NCBI GenBank assembly: GCA_005789055.1
Contig: SYAA01000391.1
Location: 1 to 7,566 of the forward strand
DNA from: Actinomycetota bacterium
GTDB lineage: Bacteria > Actinomycetota > Actinomycetes > Mycobacteriales > Mycobacteriaceae
Direction: 5' to 3'
DNA length: 7,566 nt
The position numbers and the translations under genes were made by a program. Each line of letters starts with the position of its first letter. Position 1 is the stretch's first letter. Under the pieces are notes generated by a model. It did not search any database and was not told the DNA's origin. It saw nothing but the letters and a program-made list of their open reading frames with translations. Shown here piece by piece: positions 6,698-7,566 of this stretch.

Positions 6698-7566
6698 GTG
6701 CGCGTCGGCATCCCCACCGAGATCAAGAACAACGAGTACCGCGTCGCCATCACGCCGGCCGGTGTCGCTGAACTGGTGCACCGCGGCCATGAGGTGATAG
6801 TCCAGGCGGGGGCCGGCGAGGGGTCGGCCATCCATGACCCGGACTTCACCGCAGCCGGCGCGCGGCTCGTCGACACCGCCGATGAGGTGTGGGCCGAGGC
6901 CGACCTGCTGTTGAAGGTCAAGGAGCCCATCGAGCCGGAGTACAGCCGGATGCGCAAGGGCCAGGTGCTCTTCACCTACCTGCATCTAGCGGCGTCGCGT
7001 CCGTGCACCGAAGCGCTGCTGGCCTCGGGCACCACGTCGATCGCCTACGAGACCGTGCAGACCGCCGGCCCGGACGGATCTGTCGCGCTGCCCCTGCTGG
7101 CCCCGATGAGCGAGGTGGCCGGACGGCTGTCCGCACATGTCGGCGCCTACCACCTGATGCGCACCCAGGGCGGTCGCGGCGTGCTGATGGGTGGCGTTCC
7201 CGGTGTGGCACCGGCGGTGGTCGTGGTGATCGGCGGCGGAATGGCCGGCGATAACGCCGCCGCCGTCGCCTGGGGCATGGGAGCGCACGTGACGGTGTTC
7301 GACCTCAACGTCAACGCACTGCGCAAAATCGATGCCGAGTACGGCGGCGCCATCGAGACCCGCTACTCCTCGCGGCTGGAACTGGAAAGCGCCGTCAAAC
7401 AGGCCGACCTGGTGATCGGCGCGGTCCTGGTCCCGGGTGCCAAGGCACCCAAGCTGGTCACCAATGCCACTGTCGCGCAAATGAAGCCGGGTTGAGTGCT
7501 GGTGGACATCGCCCTCGACCAGGGTGGCTGCGTCGAGGATTCCAAACCCACCACGCACGACGAACC
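6698..7566 (+). pseudogene. ald: alanine dehydrogenase, interrupted by an in-frame TGA at codon 266; runs off window
   Basis: Ald interconverts L-alanine and pyruvate plus ammonia with NAD(H); mycobacterial Ald also reduces glyoxylate. GTG 6698 is preceded by AAGGAG five bases upstream and starts MRVGIPTEIKNNEYRVAITP, the standard N-terminus. Lys75 in LLKVKEP and His96 in YLHLA are the substrate residues, and VIGGGMAGDNAA (177-188) is the NAD loop. After MKPG (262-265) comes TGA 7493-7495. The same frame then continues VLVDIALDQGGC to the window edge exactly as in intact enzymes, so this is a substitution, not a frameshift. TCA (Ser) to TGA would need one change. Catalytic Asp270 lies four codons past the stop. 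The 265-residue product would also lack the rest of the NAD domain and the C-terminal part of the normal roughly 371 residues, so no activity is expected. A base-calling error is the main alternative. Confidence 0.85.

Noticed and set aside
7493..7495. Programmed readthrough or selenocysteine at the ald TGA
   Set aside because: Ald enzymes do not carry selenocysteine, intact relatives have an ordinary small residue here, and nothing nearby suggests recoding.

Overview
The window looks like the chromosome of a mycobacterium, probably a non-tuberculous one. It is GC-rich, has several probable leaderless starts, and carries dapB with the downstream genes expected from the Rv2773c-Rv2772c-Rv2771c order of M. 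tuberculosis. It also has a 13E12-family protein, the aldR/ald divergent pair, and an F420-dependent (Ddn-type) reductase. Locus-tag comparisons come from memory, not from a search.

Positions 1-3300 look like an accessory segment. Reading left to right they hold a small membrane protein cut by the window edge (minus strand) and a scrap of the 3' end of a flavodoxin-like gene. Next come a ruined vapB antitoxin with an intact PIN toxin gene, and a complete vapBC pair. A second copy of the membrane protein follows, joined to an intact flavodoxin-like gene (minus strand), and then a Ddn-type reductase (plus strand). At 3284-3520 lies the 5' half of another flavodoxin-like gene, which stops abruptly after about 72 residues. 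The 5' half here and the 3' scrap near 387-425 may be the two ends of one ancestral gene that was split by the material between them, though this is inference.

Positions 3517-4706 form a tight minus-strand operon: dapB (lysine/diaminopimelate synthesis), then a two-helix membrane protein with a TPR-like tail, then the broken flavodoxin-like gene. Each is joined to the next by a GTGA stop/start overlap. Divergent from dapB is a 13E12-family DUF222/HNH protein. A perfect mycobacterial SOS box (TCGAAC-N4-GTTCGA) sits directly on its start codon, just after a -10 hexamer, which predicts LexA control.

Positions 6089-7566 hold aldR (Lrp/AsnC regulator) and, divergent from it, ald (alanine dehydrogenase). 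The ald reading frame is interrupted by an in-frame TGA at codon 266, four codons before the catalytic Asp270. The rest of the gene continues in the same frame to the window end. Unless this is a sequence error, this strain has lost alanine dehydrogenase while keeping its regulator.

No rRNA, tRNA, CRISPR array, transposase or integrase was seen. No wholly new system can be claimed. The most notable points are the ald nonsense codon, the SOS box on the start codon, the PIN toxin gene with a wrecked antitoxin, and the split flavodoxin gene with its paralogous flavodoxin/membrane-protein pair.
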